Assembly: GCF_900105155.1 (NCBI RefSeq)
Contig: NZ_LT629762.1
Location: 6,027,956-6,091,955, forward strand
Origin: Pseudomonas prosekii
Lineage (GTDB): Bacteria > Pseudomonadota > Gammaproteobacteria > Pseudomonadales > Pseudomonadaceae
DNA: 64,000 nucleotides
Direction of reading: 5' to 3'
The position numbers and the translations under genes were made by a program. Positions within the stretch are counted from its first letter, which is position 1, and the number at the start of each line of letters is the position of its first letter. Of the stretch, positions 55,031-63,738 are shown piece after piece. The notes below the pieces were generated by a model. That model searched no databases. It saw nothing but the letters and a program-made list of their open reading frames with translations, and had not been told where the DNA came from.

Positions 55031-56596
55031 TTAGGCCGGCGCGGAAGTGCGGATCAAGTGATCGAATGCGCTGAGGGATGCCTTGGCGCCCTCGCCCACC
55101 GCAATCACGATCTGCTTGTACGGCACGGTGGTCACGTCGCCGGCGGCAAACACGCCCGGCAAAGAAGTCTCCCCGCGAGCATCGACGATGATCTCGCCGC
55201 GTGGCGACAACTCGACAGTGCCTTTGAGCCAATCGGTGTTCGGCAACAAACCGATCTGGACAAAGATCCCTTCCAGTTCGACCGTGGTGAACTCGCCCGA
55301 ATCGCGATCCTTGTAGACCAGACCGGTGACTTTCTGCCCGTCACCTTTCACTTCGCTGGTCAGCGCGCTGGTGATGACGTTGACGTTCGGCAGGCTGTAC
55401 AACTTGCGCTGAAGCACCGCATCGGCGCGCAGTTTGCTGTCGAATTCCAGCAACGTCACGTGGCTGACGATCCCGGCCAGGTCGATAGCTGCCTCGACGC
55501 CGGAGTTACCGCCACCGATCACCGCGACACGCTTGCCTTTAAACAGCGGACCATCGCAGTGCGGGCAGAAACATACGCCTTTGGCTTTGTATTGCTGCTC
55601 GCCCGGCACACCCATTTCGCGCCAGCGGGCGCCAGTGGCAAGGATCAGTGCCTTGGTTTTCAGGCTGGCACCGCTTTCGAAACGGACTTCGTGCAAGTCA
55701 CCGGCATTCTTCGCCGGGATCAATGCAGTGGCGCGTTGCAGGTTCATGATGTCCACATCGTACTGCTTGACGTGTTCTTCCAAAGCGCTGGCCAGCTTCG
55801 GCCCTTCGGTTTCCTGCACCGAGATGAAGTTCTCGATGGCCATGGTGTCCAGCACTTGCCCACCAAAACGTTCAGCGGCGACGCCGGTGCGAATACCTTT
55901 ACGAGCAGCGTAAATGGCCGCCGATGCGCCGGCCGGGCCACCGCCGACGATCAATACATCGAAGGCCTCTTTGGCGCTGATTTTCTCAGCCTGGCGCTCG
56001 GCACCGCTGGTGTCGATCTTGGCGAGAATTTCTTCCACGCCCATGCGGCCCTGGCCGAAGATTTCGCCGTTCAGGTAAACGCTTGGCACCGCCATGATCT
56101 GGCGCTGGTCAACTTCGGCCTGGAACAGTGCGCCGTCGATGGCGACGTGGCGGATGTTCGGGTTGAGCACGGCCATCAGGTTCAGCGCCTGGACCACGTC
56201 CGGGCAGTTCTGGCAGGACAGCGAGAAGTACGTCTCGAAGCTGAACTCGCCCTTAAGCGAACGGATTTGTTCGATCACTTCAACGCTGGCCTTCGAAGGG
56301 TGGCCGCCGACTTGCAGCAAGGCCAGCACCAGCGAAGTGAATTCGTGGCCCATCGGAATGCCGGCGAAACGCAGGCTGATATCGGCGCCGGGGCGATTGA
56401 TCGAGAACGATGGCTTACGTGCGTCATCACCGTTGTCGAGCAAAGTAATCTGGGTGGAAAGACTGGCAACGTCTTTCAACAATTCGAGCATTTCCCGGGA
56501 TTTCGCACCGTCGTCGAGGGAAGCAACGATCTCGATCGGTTGGGTGACCCGTTCCAGGTACGATTTCAACTGGGCTTTAAGATTGGCGTCCAACAT
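55031..56596 (-). CDS. ahpF: Alkyl hydroperoxide reductase subunit F
   Basis: 521 aa, as in E. coli. NADH-dependent flavoprotein that reduces AhpC. The N-terminal double-thioredoxin domain holds CQNC ([11 protein letters not shown]). The FAD motif is [19 protein letters not shown], the redox disulfide CPHC in [14 protein letters not shown], and the NADH motif is [17 protein letters not shown]. Shares strand with ahpC, which lies upstream with a terminator between them, so most transcripts may end after ahpC with partial read-through into ahpF. Confidence 0.97.
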   Translation of the reverse strand: MLDANLKAQLKSYLERVTQPIEIVASLDDGAKSREMLELLKDVASLSTQITLLDNGDDARKPSFSINRPGADISLRFAGIPMGHEFTSLVLALLQVGGHPSKASVEVIEQIRSLKGEFSFETYFSLSCQNCPDVVQALNLMAVLNPNIRHVAIDGALFQAEVDQRQIMAVPSVYLNGEIFGQGRMGVEEILAKIDTSGAERQAEKISAKEAFDVLIVGGGPAGASAAIYAARKGIRTGVAAERFGGQVLDTMAIENFISVQETEGPKLASALEEHVKQYDVDIMNLQRATALIPAKNAGDLHEVRFESGASLKTKALILATGARWREMGVPGEQQYKAKGVCFCPHCDGPLFKGKRVAVIGGGNSGVEAAIDLAGIVSHVTLLEFDSKLRADAVLQRKLYSLPNVNVITSALTSEVKGDGQKVTGLVYKDRDSGEFTTVELEGIFVQIGLLPNTDWLKGTVELSPRGEIIVDARGETSLPGVFAAGDVTTVPYKQIVIAVGEGAKASLSAFDHLIRTSAPA

Positions 56597-56631
56597 ACGG
56601 GCGATTTCCTTTACTTTATTTGAGGCGAAAA

Positions 56632-56665
56632 AAAACGCCCGAGCGAATCTCGCCCGGGCGTTTTT
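56632..56665 (-). terminator. Terminator/attenuator between ahpC and ahpF
   Basis: AAAACGCCCG and CGGGCGTTTTT arms. On the minus strand it lies ~60 bases after the ahpC stop and 36 bases before the ahpF start, and carries a T-run (TTTTTTTTCGCC), so it can set the ratio of AhpC to AhpF. Confidence 0.85.
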
Positions 56666-56727
56666 ATTGGGCGGTTGCAGCTTACTAAGGTGCGGAAACC
56701 CGCCCTGGTGATGCTTTTGTCACAGAC

Positions 56728-57291
56728 TTAGATCTTGCCGACCAGGTCCAGCGACGGCGCCAGAGTGGCCTCGCCTTCTTTCCACTTGGCTGGGCAAACT
56801 TCGCCTGGGTGAGCAGCAACGTACTGAGCAGCCTTGATTTTGCGCAGCAGCTCGGAAGCGTCACGACCAACACCGCCGTCGTTCAGCTCAACGATTTTGA
56901 TCTGGCCTTCTGGGTTGATCACGAAGGTGCCACGGTCAGCCAGGCCAACGTCTTCGATCAGTACGTCGAAGTTGCGGGAGATGGCGTGGGTTGGGTCGCC
57001 GATCATGGTGTATTCGATTTTGCCGATGGCTGGCGAAGTGTTGTGCCAGGCAGCGTGAGCAAAGTGGGTGTCAGTGGAAACGCTGTAGATTTCGACGCCC
57101 AGTTTCTGGAACGCGGCGTAGTTGTCAGCCAGGTCTTCCAGTTCGGTTGGGCAAACGAAGGTGAAGTCGGCTGGGTAGAAGAACACCACAGACCATTTGC
57201 CTTTCAGGTCTGCGTCCGACACTTGTACGAAGTCGCCATTTTTGAAAGCAGTTGCTTTAAACGGTTTTACTTGGCTGTTGATGATAGGCAT
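56728..57291 (-). CDS. ahpC: Alkyl hydroperoxide reductase subunit C (2-Cys peroxiredoxin)
   Basis: 187 aa. Peroxidatic Cys in [13 protein letters not shown] (about residue 47) and resolving Cys in [12 protein letters not shown] (about 166). It reduces hydrogen peroxide and organic peroxides; AhpF regenerates it. ATG at 57291 chosen over upstream codons that read through the leader; it follows a GGAGAG ribosome site. I saw no convincing OxyR site in the 145 bases upstream. Confidence 0.97.
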   Translation of the reverse strand: MPIINSQVKPFKATAFKNGDFVQVSDADLKGKWSVVFFYPADFTFVCPTELEDLADNYAAFQKLGVEIYSVSTDTHFAHAAWHNTSPAIGKIEYTMIGDPTHAISRNFDVLIEDVGLADRGTFVINPEGQIKIVELNDGGVGRDASELLRKIKAAQYVAAHPGEVCPAKWKEGEATLAPSLDLVGKI

Positions 57292-57436
57292 CGGTGACTC
57301 TCCGTCAGGGTTGAAAAGTTGAGTTGAAAAGTTGATGGGGTGAACTCTACCCACTCGAACGCACGATGGCTCATTGGCAAACCTCATGCTGCTCATTGGT
57401 TTTCGCTATTAGCCGGTAGTATTAATAGACGAAAAC

Positions 57437-58381
57437 TTACTTAGGCGCGTCGATGGATTTCTCCGCAAGGGTCGTCATCCCCAGAAACGGGCTGGCTTCG
57501 ACGTAGCGCATGGCGGATTTCATGTCCTTCCAACCGACGTAATTCATCAACGACTTCAAATCCCAACCGCTCTGATGCGCCCACGTCGCAAAGCCGCGCC
57601 GCAGCGAGTGACTGGTGTAGAGCTCGGCGGCAATGCCGGCGCGCTCCAGCGCCTGGCGCAGCAACGGAATCACGCTGTTGGCGTGCAGCCCCTCCTCGCT
57701 CAGATGGCCCCAACGATCAATGCCGCGAAACACCGGTCCACGGACCAGCGCTGCTTCGGTGATCCAGGCGATGTACGCCTGCACCGGACACAAACGCTGC
57801 AAGGCCGGCGTCTGGTAAGTCTTGCCGAGGTTTTCGCGATCGCTTTTGCTGCGCGGCAGATACAGCGTGATGCCTGACTGAGCCACAGCTTTCAGGTGCT
57901 CAATTTGCAAACGGCACAACTCATCGCTACGGAAACCACGCCAGAAACCCAGCAAAATCAGCGCCGTGTCGCGCCGCGCCCTGAGCAATCCGGGCTGATC
58001 GCCTTCAGCCTTGGCGGTTTGCGCTTCCTGCTCCAACGAAGCCACCACTTGCTCCAGATGCTGCAGTTGCAATGGCTCGGCTTGTTTTTCCTGCGCCGGG
58101 TGCAAGGCGCGAATGCCCTTGAACACCTGACGCACGACCGGCGCCTTGGTCGGGTCGGAGAAACCCTGGCTGTTGTGCCATTGCGCCAACGCCGACAGAC
58201 GCAGCTTCAGCGTATTGATCGACAGCAACCCTGCATGCGCCACCAGGTAACGCGCAACGCTCTCGCTGGTCGCTGGCAAAAATCCGCCCCAACTGACTTC
58301 GAAGTGCTCAATGGCCGCGCGATAGCTGCGACGGGTGTTGTCGCGGGTGGCGGCCTGTAGATAGCGATCCAGATCAGTCAT
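57437..58381 (-). CDS. Tyrosine recombinase, TnpS-like
   Basis: 314 aa. N-terminal SAM-like core-binding domain (NTRRSYRAAIEHFEVSWGGF). The catalytic domain has every expected residue: Arg in FWRGFRSDELCRLQ, Lys in LPRSKSDREN, HxxR in TSHSLRRGFATWA, Trp in VGWKDMKSAM, and the nucleophile Tyr in RYVEASPF. It is divergent from the KfrA-like gene with 177 bases between, like tnpS-tnpT of Tn4651-type transposons, which resolve cointegrates at a site between the two genes. No transposase is nearby. An XerC-like housekeeping role is less likely given the partner. Confidence 0.85.
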   Translation of the reverse strand: MTDLDRYLQAATRDNTRRSYRAAIEHFEVSWGGFLPATSESVARYLVAHAGLLSINTLKLRLSALAQWHNSQGFSDPTKAPVVRQVFKGIRALHPAQEKQAEPLQLQHLEQVVASLEQEAQTAKAEGDQPGLLRARRDTALILLGFWRGFRSDELCRLQIEHLKAVAQSGITLYLPRSKSDRENLGKTYQTPALQRLCPVQAYIAWITEAALVRGPVFRGIDRWGHLSEEGLHANSVIPLLRQALERAGIAAELYTSHSLRRGFATWAHQSGWDLKSLMNYVGWKDMKSAMRYVEASPFLGMTTLAEKSIDAPK

Positions 58382-58395
58382 GGGTTCAACTCTTG

Positions 58396-58410
58396 AAAAC
58401 GTACCGTTTT
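58396..58410. promoter_or_regulatory. Quasi-palindrome AAAACGTACCGTTTT
   Basis: Near-symmetric sequence with AAAAC and GTTTT arms around a GTAC core, 14 bases ahead of the recombinase start. It shares the GTAC centre with the palindrome at 58522-58535 and may be an accessory binding site for the KfrA-like protein. Confidence 0.4.
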
Positions 58411-58456
58411 AGCAGGCGAAAACCGTGTCGAAAGCTCATCACACGGGGTAATACCA

Positions 58457-58476
58457 GTATATCCCGCGTCATATAC
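58457..58476. other. Candidate recombination core site (GTATAT-N8-ATATAC)
   Basis: Six-base inverted arms GTATAT and ATATAC around the 8-base GC-rich spacer CCCGCGTC, midway between the recombinase and KfrA-like genes. Arms around a 6-8 base spacer are what tyrosine recombinases use. The outer flanks (ATACC left, GGTAT right at 58481) extend the symmetry loosely. A prediction only. Confidence 0.45.
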
Positions 58477-58521
58477 ATTCGGTATTTAACTTTTATTTTG
58501 AGTGGTACACTATGTACTTTA

Positions 58522-58535
58522 GTGGTACGTACCAC
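58522..58535. promoter_or_regulatory. Perfect palindrome GTGGTACGTACCAC
   Basis: A 14-bp perfect palindrome 23 bases before the KfrA-like gene start. Its first half, AGTGGTAC, also occurs exactly 20 bases upstream (58501-58508), about two helical turns. KfrA-type proteins bind repeated palindromes in their own promoters, so autoregulation is likely. Confidence 0.65.
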
Positions 58536-58558
58536 AGTACGAAATCGTAGGAGAACAC

Positions 58559-59575
58559 ATGGCTCGTGGCGGTGTAAACAAAGCAGTGGTGCAAACGGCC
58601 CGTCTGGCTATCCTCGCTCGCGGTGAAAACCCGAGCATCGACGCAGTACGAATCGAAATGGGCAATACCGGCTCGAAAACCACGATTCATCGCTATCTGA
58701 AGGAGCTCGATGGCGGCCCGCAGCGCACTGAAGAAGTCGCCGAGCCGATTGATGATGAACTGGCAGGATTGGTCTCACGCCTTGCGCAACGCCTCAAAGA
58801 ACAGGCGCAAGAGCCGATTGATCAGGCCCGCGAAGCGTTCGAGCATCAGCGCAAAACCCTGGAAACGCAGCTTGATGAAGCGCGTGAAGCCAACACCGAA
58901 TTGCAGCAGCAGTACGAGATTCAAAGCCTGGCGCTGACCCAGGAATCCGACGCGTTGCTGCAAACCCGCTCGATGCTGCAGACCGAGCAAACCCGCAACG
59001 CCGGACTCAATCAGGCGCTGGCGGATTTCGAATTACGCCTGAAGGACAAGGACGAGCAGATCCACTCGCTGGAAGACAAACACCTGCATGCCCGCGACGC
59101 GCTGGAGCATTACCGCAACGCTGTCAAAGAGCAGCGCGAGCAGGAGCAGCGTCGGCACGAAGGTCAGGTGCAGCAGATTCAGATGGAATTACGTCAGGCC
59201 CAGCAAAGCGCCCTCGTCCGCCAGGATGAGATCACGCAATTGCATCGCGATAACGAACGCGTGCTGACCGAGAGTCGCGGCACGCTGCGCGAGCTGAGTC
59301 TGTTGCAGGAACATCTCAAACAGGCCAACAACCGCCAGGACCAATTGCTCGAACATGCCAGCCGCGCCGACAACGAACGCACCCTCCTCCAGGAACGCTT
59401 GCGCATCGCGCTACTGGAAAGTCAGACGCTGAAACAGAGCGCTGATGAACAAGCGCAGATCAATCAATCATTGGAAATTGAGTTGGCGAAGACCCAGGCC
59501 AGCCTGGACGAAAGCGAAAGCATGCGTCTGGCGGCCGTCGTTGCGACAGCGCCAGACGCAGCGAAGGACGATTAA
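58559..59575 (+). CDS. KfrA-N-domain coiled-coil DNA-binding protein, TnpT-like
   Basis: 338 aa. The N-terminal ~60 residues fit KfrA-type DNA-binding regions ([20 protein letters not shown] then [16 protein letters not shown]). From about residue 85 to 320 is an almost unbroken Glu/Gln/Leu-rich coiled coil, lacking prolines. TnpT of Tn4651, an accessory protein for TnpS, has this build and divergent position. TAGGAG precedes the ATG at 58559. The last 4 bases overlap the end of gor on the other strand. Could also act as a plasmid-KfrA-like regulator or nucleoid protein. Confidence 0.83.
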   Translation: MARGGVNKAVVQTARLAILARGENPSIDAVRIEMGNTGSKTTIHRYLKELDGGPQRTEEVAEPIDDELAGLVSRLAQRLKEQAQEPIDQAREAFEHQRKTLETQLDEAREANTELQQQYEIQSLALTQESDALLQTRSMLQTEQTRNAGLNQALADFELRLKDKDEQIHSLEDKHLHARDALEHYRNAVKEQREQEQRRHEGQVQQIQMELRQAQQSALVRQDEITQLHRDNERVLTESRGTLRELSLLQEHLKQANNRQDQLLEHASRADNERTLLQERLRIALLESQTLKQSADEQAQINQSLEIELAKTQASLDESESMRLAAVVATAPDAAKDD

Positions 59576-60930
59576 CCGGCGACGGGCGTGCGCATGGTCA
59601 CGAACTCTTCGGCGGCAGTTGGATGCACGCCGATGGTTTCATCGAAGTCGCGCTTGGTGGCGCCGGCCTTCAGCGCAATCGCCAGGCCCTGGACGATTTC
59701 CCCGGCGTCGGGGCCGACCATGTGGCAACCCAAGACTTTGTCGGATTTGCCATCGACCACCAGCTTCATCAGCGTGCGCTCCTGACATTCGGTCAAGGTC
59801 AGCTTCATCGGCCGGAAACGGCTTTCGTAGATCACCACTTCGTGCCCGGCCTCCCGGGCCTCTTCCTCGGTCAAACCGACGGTGCCGATGTTCGGCAAGC
59901 TGAACACCGCCGTCGGGATCATTTTGTAATCCACCGGACGATACTGCTCAGGCTTGAACAAACGCCGCGCCACCGCCATGCCTTCGGCCAGCGCCACTGG
60001 CGTCAATTGCACGCGACCAATTACATCGCCCAGGGCCAGGATCGACGGCTCGGCGGTCTGATACTGCTCATCGACTTCAACAAAGCCTTTCTTGTCGAGT
60101 TTGACCCCAGTGTTTTCCAGCCCGAGGTTGTCGAGCATCGGACGTCGGCCAGTCGCATAGAAAATGCAATCTGCTTGCAGTTGGCGGCCATCCTTGAGCG
60201 TCGCTTTCAGGCTGCCATCGGCGAGTTTCTCGATACGCTCGATGTCTGCGTTGAACTGCAAGTCCATACCGCGCTTGGTCAGCTCTTCCTGCAAATGCTT
60301 GCGCACCGCACCATCAAAGCCACGCAGGAACAGATCGCCGCGGTACAGCAGCGTCGTTTCGGCACCGAGGCCGTGGAAAATCCCGGCGAACTCGACGGCA
60401 ATGTAGCCACCACCGACCACCAGAACGCGCTTCGGCAGCTCTTTGAGGAAGAACGCCTGATTGGAGCTGATCGCGTGCTCGTGGCCCGGAATCTCCGGAA
60501 TCTGCGGCCAGCCGCCCGTGGCGATGAGGATGTTCTTGGCGGTGAATTGCTCGCCGTTGATCTCGACGGTGTGCGGGTCGACAATCTTGGCGTGGCCCTC
60601 ATGCAAGGTCACGCCGCTGTTGACCAGCAAGTTGCGATAAATGCCGTTGAGGCGATTGATCTCGCGATCCTTGTTGGCAATCAGCGTCGCCCAATCGAAC
60701 TTGGCCTCACCCAGCGTCCAGCCGAAACCGGAGGATTGCTCGAAGTCTTCGGCGAAGTGCGCGCCGTAGACCAGCAGCTTCTTCGGCACGCAGCCAACGT
60801 TCACGCAAGTACCGCCCAAGTAACGGCTCTCCGCCACGGCGACTTTCGCGCCAAAACCCGCCGCAAATCGCGCAGCCCGCACACCGCCGGAACCGGCGCC
60901 AATTACATAAAGGTCAAAATCAAAGGCCAT
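59572..60930 (-). CDS. gor: Glutathione-disulfide reductase
   Basis: 452 aa. NADPH-dependent flavoenzyme regenerating glutathione. FAD motif [20 protein letters not shown], redox pair in [19 protein letters not shown] motif [20 protein letters not shown], and the C-terminal proton donor in [15 protein letters not shown]. Full length for the family. ATG at 60930 follows GGAGATAG. Its 3' end overlaps the convergent KfrA-like gene by 4 bases. Confidence 0.96.
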   Translation of the reverse strand: MAFDFDLYVIGAGSGGVRAARFAAGFGAKVAVAESRYLGGTCVNVGCVPKKLLVYGAHFAEDFEQSSGFGWTLGEAKFDWATLIANKDREINRLNGIYRNLLVNSGVTLHEGHAKIVDPHTVEINGEQFTAKNILIATGGWPQIPEIPGHEHAISSNQAFFLKELPKRVLVVGGGYIAVEFAGIFHGLGAETTLLYRGDLFLRGFDGAVRKHLQEELTKRGMDLQFNADIERIEKLADGSLKATLKDGRQLQADCIFYATGRRPMLDNLGLENTGVKLDKKGFVEVDEQYQTAEPSILALGDVIGRVQLTPVALAEGMAVARRLFKPEQYRPVDYKMIPTAVFSLPNIGTVGLTEEEAREAGHEVVIYESRFRPMKLTLTECQERTLMKLVVDGKSDKVLGCHMVGPDAGEIVQGLAIALKAGATKRDFDETIGVHPTAAEEFVTMRTPVAG

Positions 60931-61013
60931 TTCTATCTCCTCGGCAGGCCATCAGCATACCTGCAGACAATCATTGGGCAAACGCTGCGAACAATATGCG
61001 GGCGGAAAACGAA

Positions 61014-61035
61014 AAAACCACCCGAAGGTGGTTTT
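61014..61035 (-). terminator. Terminator after galU
   Basis: AAAACCACC-CGAA-GGTGGTTTT, GC stem with T-run on the minus strand, 25 bases past the galU stop, separating it from gor. Confidence 0.9.
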
Positions 61036-61059
61036 CTCAATACAAGTGGTGCGGCGCTA

Positions 61060-61899
61060 TCAGTAAGCCTTGCCAGTCTTGTAGAAGTTCTCGAAGCAGA
61101 AGTTGGTTGCTTCGATGTAGCCTTCAGCGCCACCGCAGTCGAAACGCTTGCCTTTGAATTTGTAGGCAATCACGCAACCGTTTTGCGCCTGTTTCATCAG
61201 GGCGTCGGTGATCTGGATTTCGCCACCCTTGCCTGGATCGGTTTGCTGGATCAGGTCAAAGATGTCCGGCGTGAGGATGTAACGACCGATGATCGCCAGG
61301 TTCGACGGTGCATCTTCCGGCGCTGGTTTTTCAACCATGTTGCGCACGCGGTACAGGTCGTCGCCGATCAAGTCACCGGCGATAACGCCGTACTTGTTGG
61401 TTTCCATCGGATCAACTTCCTGGATCGCGATGATCGAGCAGCGGTACTGTTTGTACAGCTTGACCATTTGCGTCAGGACGCCGTCGCCGCCGAGGTTGAC
61501 GCACAAGTCATCCGCCAGCACCACGGCGAAAGGTTCGTCGCCGATCAGCGGACGGCCCGTCAGGATTGCGTGGCCGAGGCCTTTCATTTCGGTCTGGCGA
61601 GTGTAGGAGAAAGAGCACTCGTCGAGCAGCTTACGGATGCCGACCAGGTATTTTTCCTTGTCAGTGCCCTTGATCTGGTTTTCCAACTCGTAGCTGATGT
61701 CGAAGTGGTCTTCGAGTGCGCGTTTGCCGCGGCCAGTCACGATGGAGATTTCGGTCAACCCAGCGTCCAGTGCTTCTTCGACGCCGTACTGGATCAGTGG
61801 CTTGTTTACCACCGGCAGCATTTCTTTGGGCATGGCTTTAGTCGCTGGCAGGAAGCGAGTACCGTAACCGGCTGCTGGGAACAAGCATTTCTTGATCAT
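61060..61899 (-). CDS. galU: UTP-glucose-1-phosphate uridylyltransferase
   Basis: 279 aa. Makes UDP-glucose from UTP and glucose-1-phosphate, for LPS core, exopolysaccharide and trehalose pathways. N-terminal nucleotide-binding FPAAGYGTRFLPATKAMPKE then MLPVVNKPLIQYGVEEALDA; also GLGHAILTGRPLIGDEPFAV and VEKPAPEDAPSNLAIIGRYI. Normal length. Monocistronic with its own terminator. The 280-base gap upstream (61900-62179) holds its promoter and that of the divergent small gene; no further motif was clear. Confidence 0.97.
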   Translation of the reverse strand: MIKKCLFPAAGYGTRFLPATKAMPKEMLPVVNKPLIQYGVEEALDAGLTEISIVTGRGKRALEDHFDISYELENQIKGTDKEKYLVGIRKLLDECSFSYTRQTEMKGLGHAILTGRPLIGDEPFAVVLADDLCVNLGGDGVLTQMVKLYKQYRCSIIAIQEVDPMETNKYGVIAGDLIGDDLYRVRNMVEKPAPEDAPSNLAIIGRYILTPDIFDLIQQTDPGKGGEIQITDALMKQAQNGCVIAYKFKGKRFDCGGAEGYIEATNFCFENFYKTGKAY

Positions 61900-62179
61900 A
61901 TAAGTCCTTGAAAAGGCTGTGTGTTCGGGTTTCGGCGCAGTCTAATCAGGCTGCAGGCACCTTACAATGCCCCGCACTGGCTAACCGATGCCATCATAGA
62001 GAAATATTCTCGCGGATAGTTCCCATAAGCTTTTATTGATAGCACAGGGCGCGGCTATAGATAGCACAAGCGTGGCTTGCGCGCAGACCGGCAATCGCAC
62101 CACCATACGCCGATCCGCACCGGTCAAGGGCATTTGGCGCTATCATGGCGCGATTGAACACAGTCAACGAGGCAGATAG

Positions 62180-62368
62180 ATGTCGGTAGCAAAAAGTGTC
62201 AACGGGTACCTGATCAATCAGGCGAAAGACGGCCAATGGTGGGTAGACAGCGTTGCTGGCGAGAATATCGCCGGACCTTTCCCTACCGAGGCGCTGGCGA
62301 TCGAGGTGGCATCGGTGTTGCAGGATCAACCTGCAGGCCCGAAACGTCGCGGCAAGGACAAGTCCTGA
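62180..62368 (+). CDS. Small conserved protein, 62 aa
   Basis: Not a family I can name. Soluble, with an aromatic QAKDGQWWVDSVAGENIAGP stretch, then helix EALAIEVASVLQDQ and a basic tail PKRRGKDKS. No signal or membrane segment. GAGGCAG lies ahead of the ATG at 62180, and a good terminator follows at 62387, which supports a real gene. Confidence 0.7.
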   Translation: MSVAKSVNGYLINQAKDGQWWVDSVAGENIAGPFPTEALAIEVASVLQDQPAGPKRRGKDKS

Positions 62369-62386
62369 TACGCAGCTGATTCGAGC

Positions 62387-62413
62387 AGCCCTGCCATCGA
62401 GCAGGGCTTTTTT
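62387..62413 (+). terminator. Terminator of the 62-aa gene
   Basis: AGCCCTGC-CATCGA-GCAGGGCTTTTTT, 19 bases after the stop, with a six-T run. Confidence 0.9.
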
Positions 62414-62508
62414 ATGGATGTCTGCAACAAAGTGGCCATTCGCTATAACCTTTTCATTCGGCTGCTGTCACAGGCTTAGCCCCATCATCTGACGACGAAA
62501 AAAACGAC

Positions 62509-62790
62509 ATGAACAAATTTCTGGCACTGATTGCAGTACTGGCGCTCACCGGTTGCGCCACCTCCGAACGAACCTACCTGAACAACGGCGAACAGGGGCT
62601 GACCATCGACTGCTCCGGCGAAGCCAATTCCTGGGCCACCTGCTACGAAAAGGCCGATGACTCCTGCGCGGGCACCGGCTACCGGATCGTCGGCACTGAC
62701 GGAACGCCCTCGACCAAGGAAAGCGACAAAACCCTTGGCGTCGATGTCGGCAACTTCAAAAACCGCAGCGTAGTGGTGGTCTGCAAATAA
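62509..62790 (+). CDS. Small lipoprotein, 93 aa
   Basis: Lipoprotein signal MNKFLALIAVLALTGC with the lipidated Cys at residue 16. The mature part has four more cysteines (DCSGEANSWATCYEKADDSC and VVVVCK), likely disulfide-bonded, and an AGTGYRIVGTDGTPST segment. Probably anchored to the outer membrane, facing the periplasm. Function unknown. Stands alone. Confidence 0.8.
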   Translation: MNKFLALIAVLALTGCATSERTYLNNGEQGLTIDCSGEANSWATCYEKADDSCAGTGYRIVGTDGTPSTKESDKTLGVDVGNFKNRSVVVVCK

Positions 62791-62838
62791 GGCGCGCTGC
62801 GCCTACGTGCAGAACTGCATTGGCAACGACCAGCAGAA

Positions 62839-63069
62839 CTACATGTGAATTTCGGCAAATTTGATCCCGAGGCCGCGCACGGTCTCGATCAATTCGTCGA
62901 GGCTGGCGAATGATTCGACTTCATCGTTTTCGTCCACCAGGAAGTAACTGCGCCCAGCGCTCTTCTTGAAAAACACGATCCATTCCCCCGAATTCGCCGG
63001 GTTCTGAATCACGTGGGTGGCAGAGATATGGCCCTCTGCATGACGTTCCCGTACCTGCTCTCGCTTCAT
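62839..63069 (-). CDS. Small conserved protein, 76 aa
   Basis: Not recognised. MKREQVRERHAEGHISATHV then IQNPANSGEWIVFFKKSAGR and an acidic DENDEVESFASLDELIETVR with alternating strands and one helix. The ATG at 63069 has GGAG seven bases upstream; codons further up read into a perfect hairpin. No signal peptide. It is downstream of the 118-aa lipoprotein gene on the same strand. Confidence 0.7.
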   Translation of the reverse strand: MKREQVRERHAEGHISATHVIQNPANSGEWIVFFKKSAGRSYFLVDENDEVESFASLDELIETVRGLGIKFAEIHM

Positions 63070-63088
63070 GCGCAACTCCAGAAATGAC

Positions 63089-63119
63089 GATGCCGCCAAA
63101 GCAGGGCTTTGGCGGCATC
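63089..63119. terminator. Perfect 14-bp stem-loop between two small genes
   Basis: GATGCCGCCAAAGC and GCTTTGGCGGCATC with a 3-base loop. No T-run on either strand, so it may be a factor-dependent terminator or an mRNA processing hairpin. It lies between the 118-aa and 76-aa genes, both minus strand. Confidence 0.6.
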
Positions 63120-63170
63120 AGGCTAGCGGTCGACATTCTATCAGCCAGCGCTCAATCAACCGGCGTTCTG

Positions 63171-63527
63171 TTAACCAGAGATGCAAGCCGTAGCGGCGCG
63201 CTGGATATCTTTTGGCCGGACCGGCACGTTGGACATCCGCTCGTGGAGCTTGATACCACTGCCGCCGGAGCGGTCTTCGATATCAAACACGGCGGCCGGG
63301 CCGGAGGCCAACTTGCCTGGAACGATGACTTGCACGCCTTCCTTGTGCGGCTCGATCTGCAGGGCACCACGGCTGCTGGCGAGTTTCTCGACCAGGCATT
63401 GCGCGTACTCGTGAGGCTTTTTACCTGAAATCACGTTCATGGTCGGCAGCGTCTCGTTGATTTCTGCGACATTTGCACAACCACTCACCGCCAAGGCAAG
63501 CGGCAGAACCAGGACACCCCATTTCAT
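63171..63527 (-). CDS. Lipoprotein, 118 aa
   Basis: Lipoprotein signal MKWGVLVLPLALAVSGC with Cys17. The mature part includes ISGKKPHEYAQCLVEKLASS and GKLASGPAAVFDIEDRSGGS, ending RAATACISG; the remaining Cys pair could form a disulfide. ATG at 63527 follows GGAGGT. Conserved-looking but unnamed. Confidence 0.8.
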   Translation of the reverse strand: MKWGVLVLPLALAVSGCANVAEINETLPTMNVISGKKPHEYAQCLVEKLASSRGALQIEPHKEGVQVIVPGKLASGPAAVFDIEDRSGGSGIKLHERMSNVPVRPKDIQRAATACISG

Positions 63528-63738
63528 ATAAAACCTCCGATAAAGACCCTCCGACAGCGTAAAGACTGTTTTTCTCCGGGGCTCGTTGCATTTATCGCTC
63601 ATAGAATTCCGAATAAGCGTTTTTAATTGTCAAACACGGCGCTGACAGCGGGATAATAACCCGTTCGGGCTGATAAACTCTGCCAATTGTCCTGCTATCG
63701 TTTTGATTTTGTAGAAAAAGCCCTTCTGGAGGCGCCTC

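Noticed and set aside
55001..56623. 540-codon plus-strand open frame opposite ahpF
   Set aside because: Antisense shadow of ahpF; no ribosome site and includes the gloA/ahpF terminator.
57292..57436. OxyR-binding site ahead of ahpC
   Set aside because: CTAT and ATAG tetramers near 57406-57427 have wrong order and spacing for the ATAG-N7-CTAT pattern.
57437..58381. Prophage or genomic-island integrase
   Set aside because: No tRNA, att duplication, phage genes or island cargo on either side. The KfrA-like partner fits a TnpS/TnpT-like module better.
59623..61911. 762-codon plus-strand open frame opposite gor and galU
   Set aside because: Antisense shadow of two well-identified genes, passing through the galU terminator; composition is that of the complementary strand of GC-rich codons.
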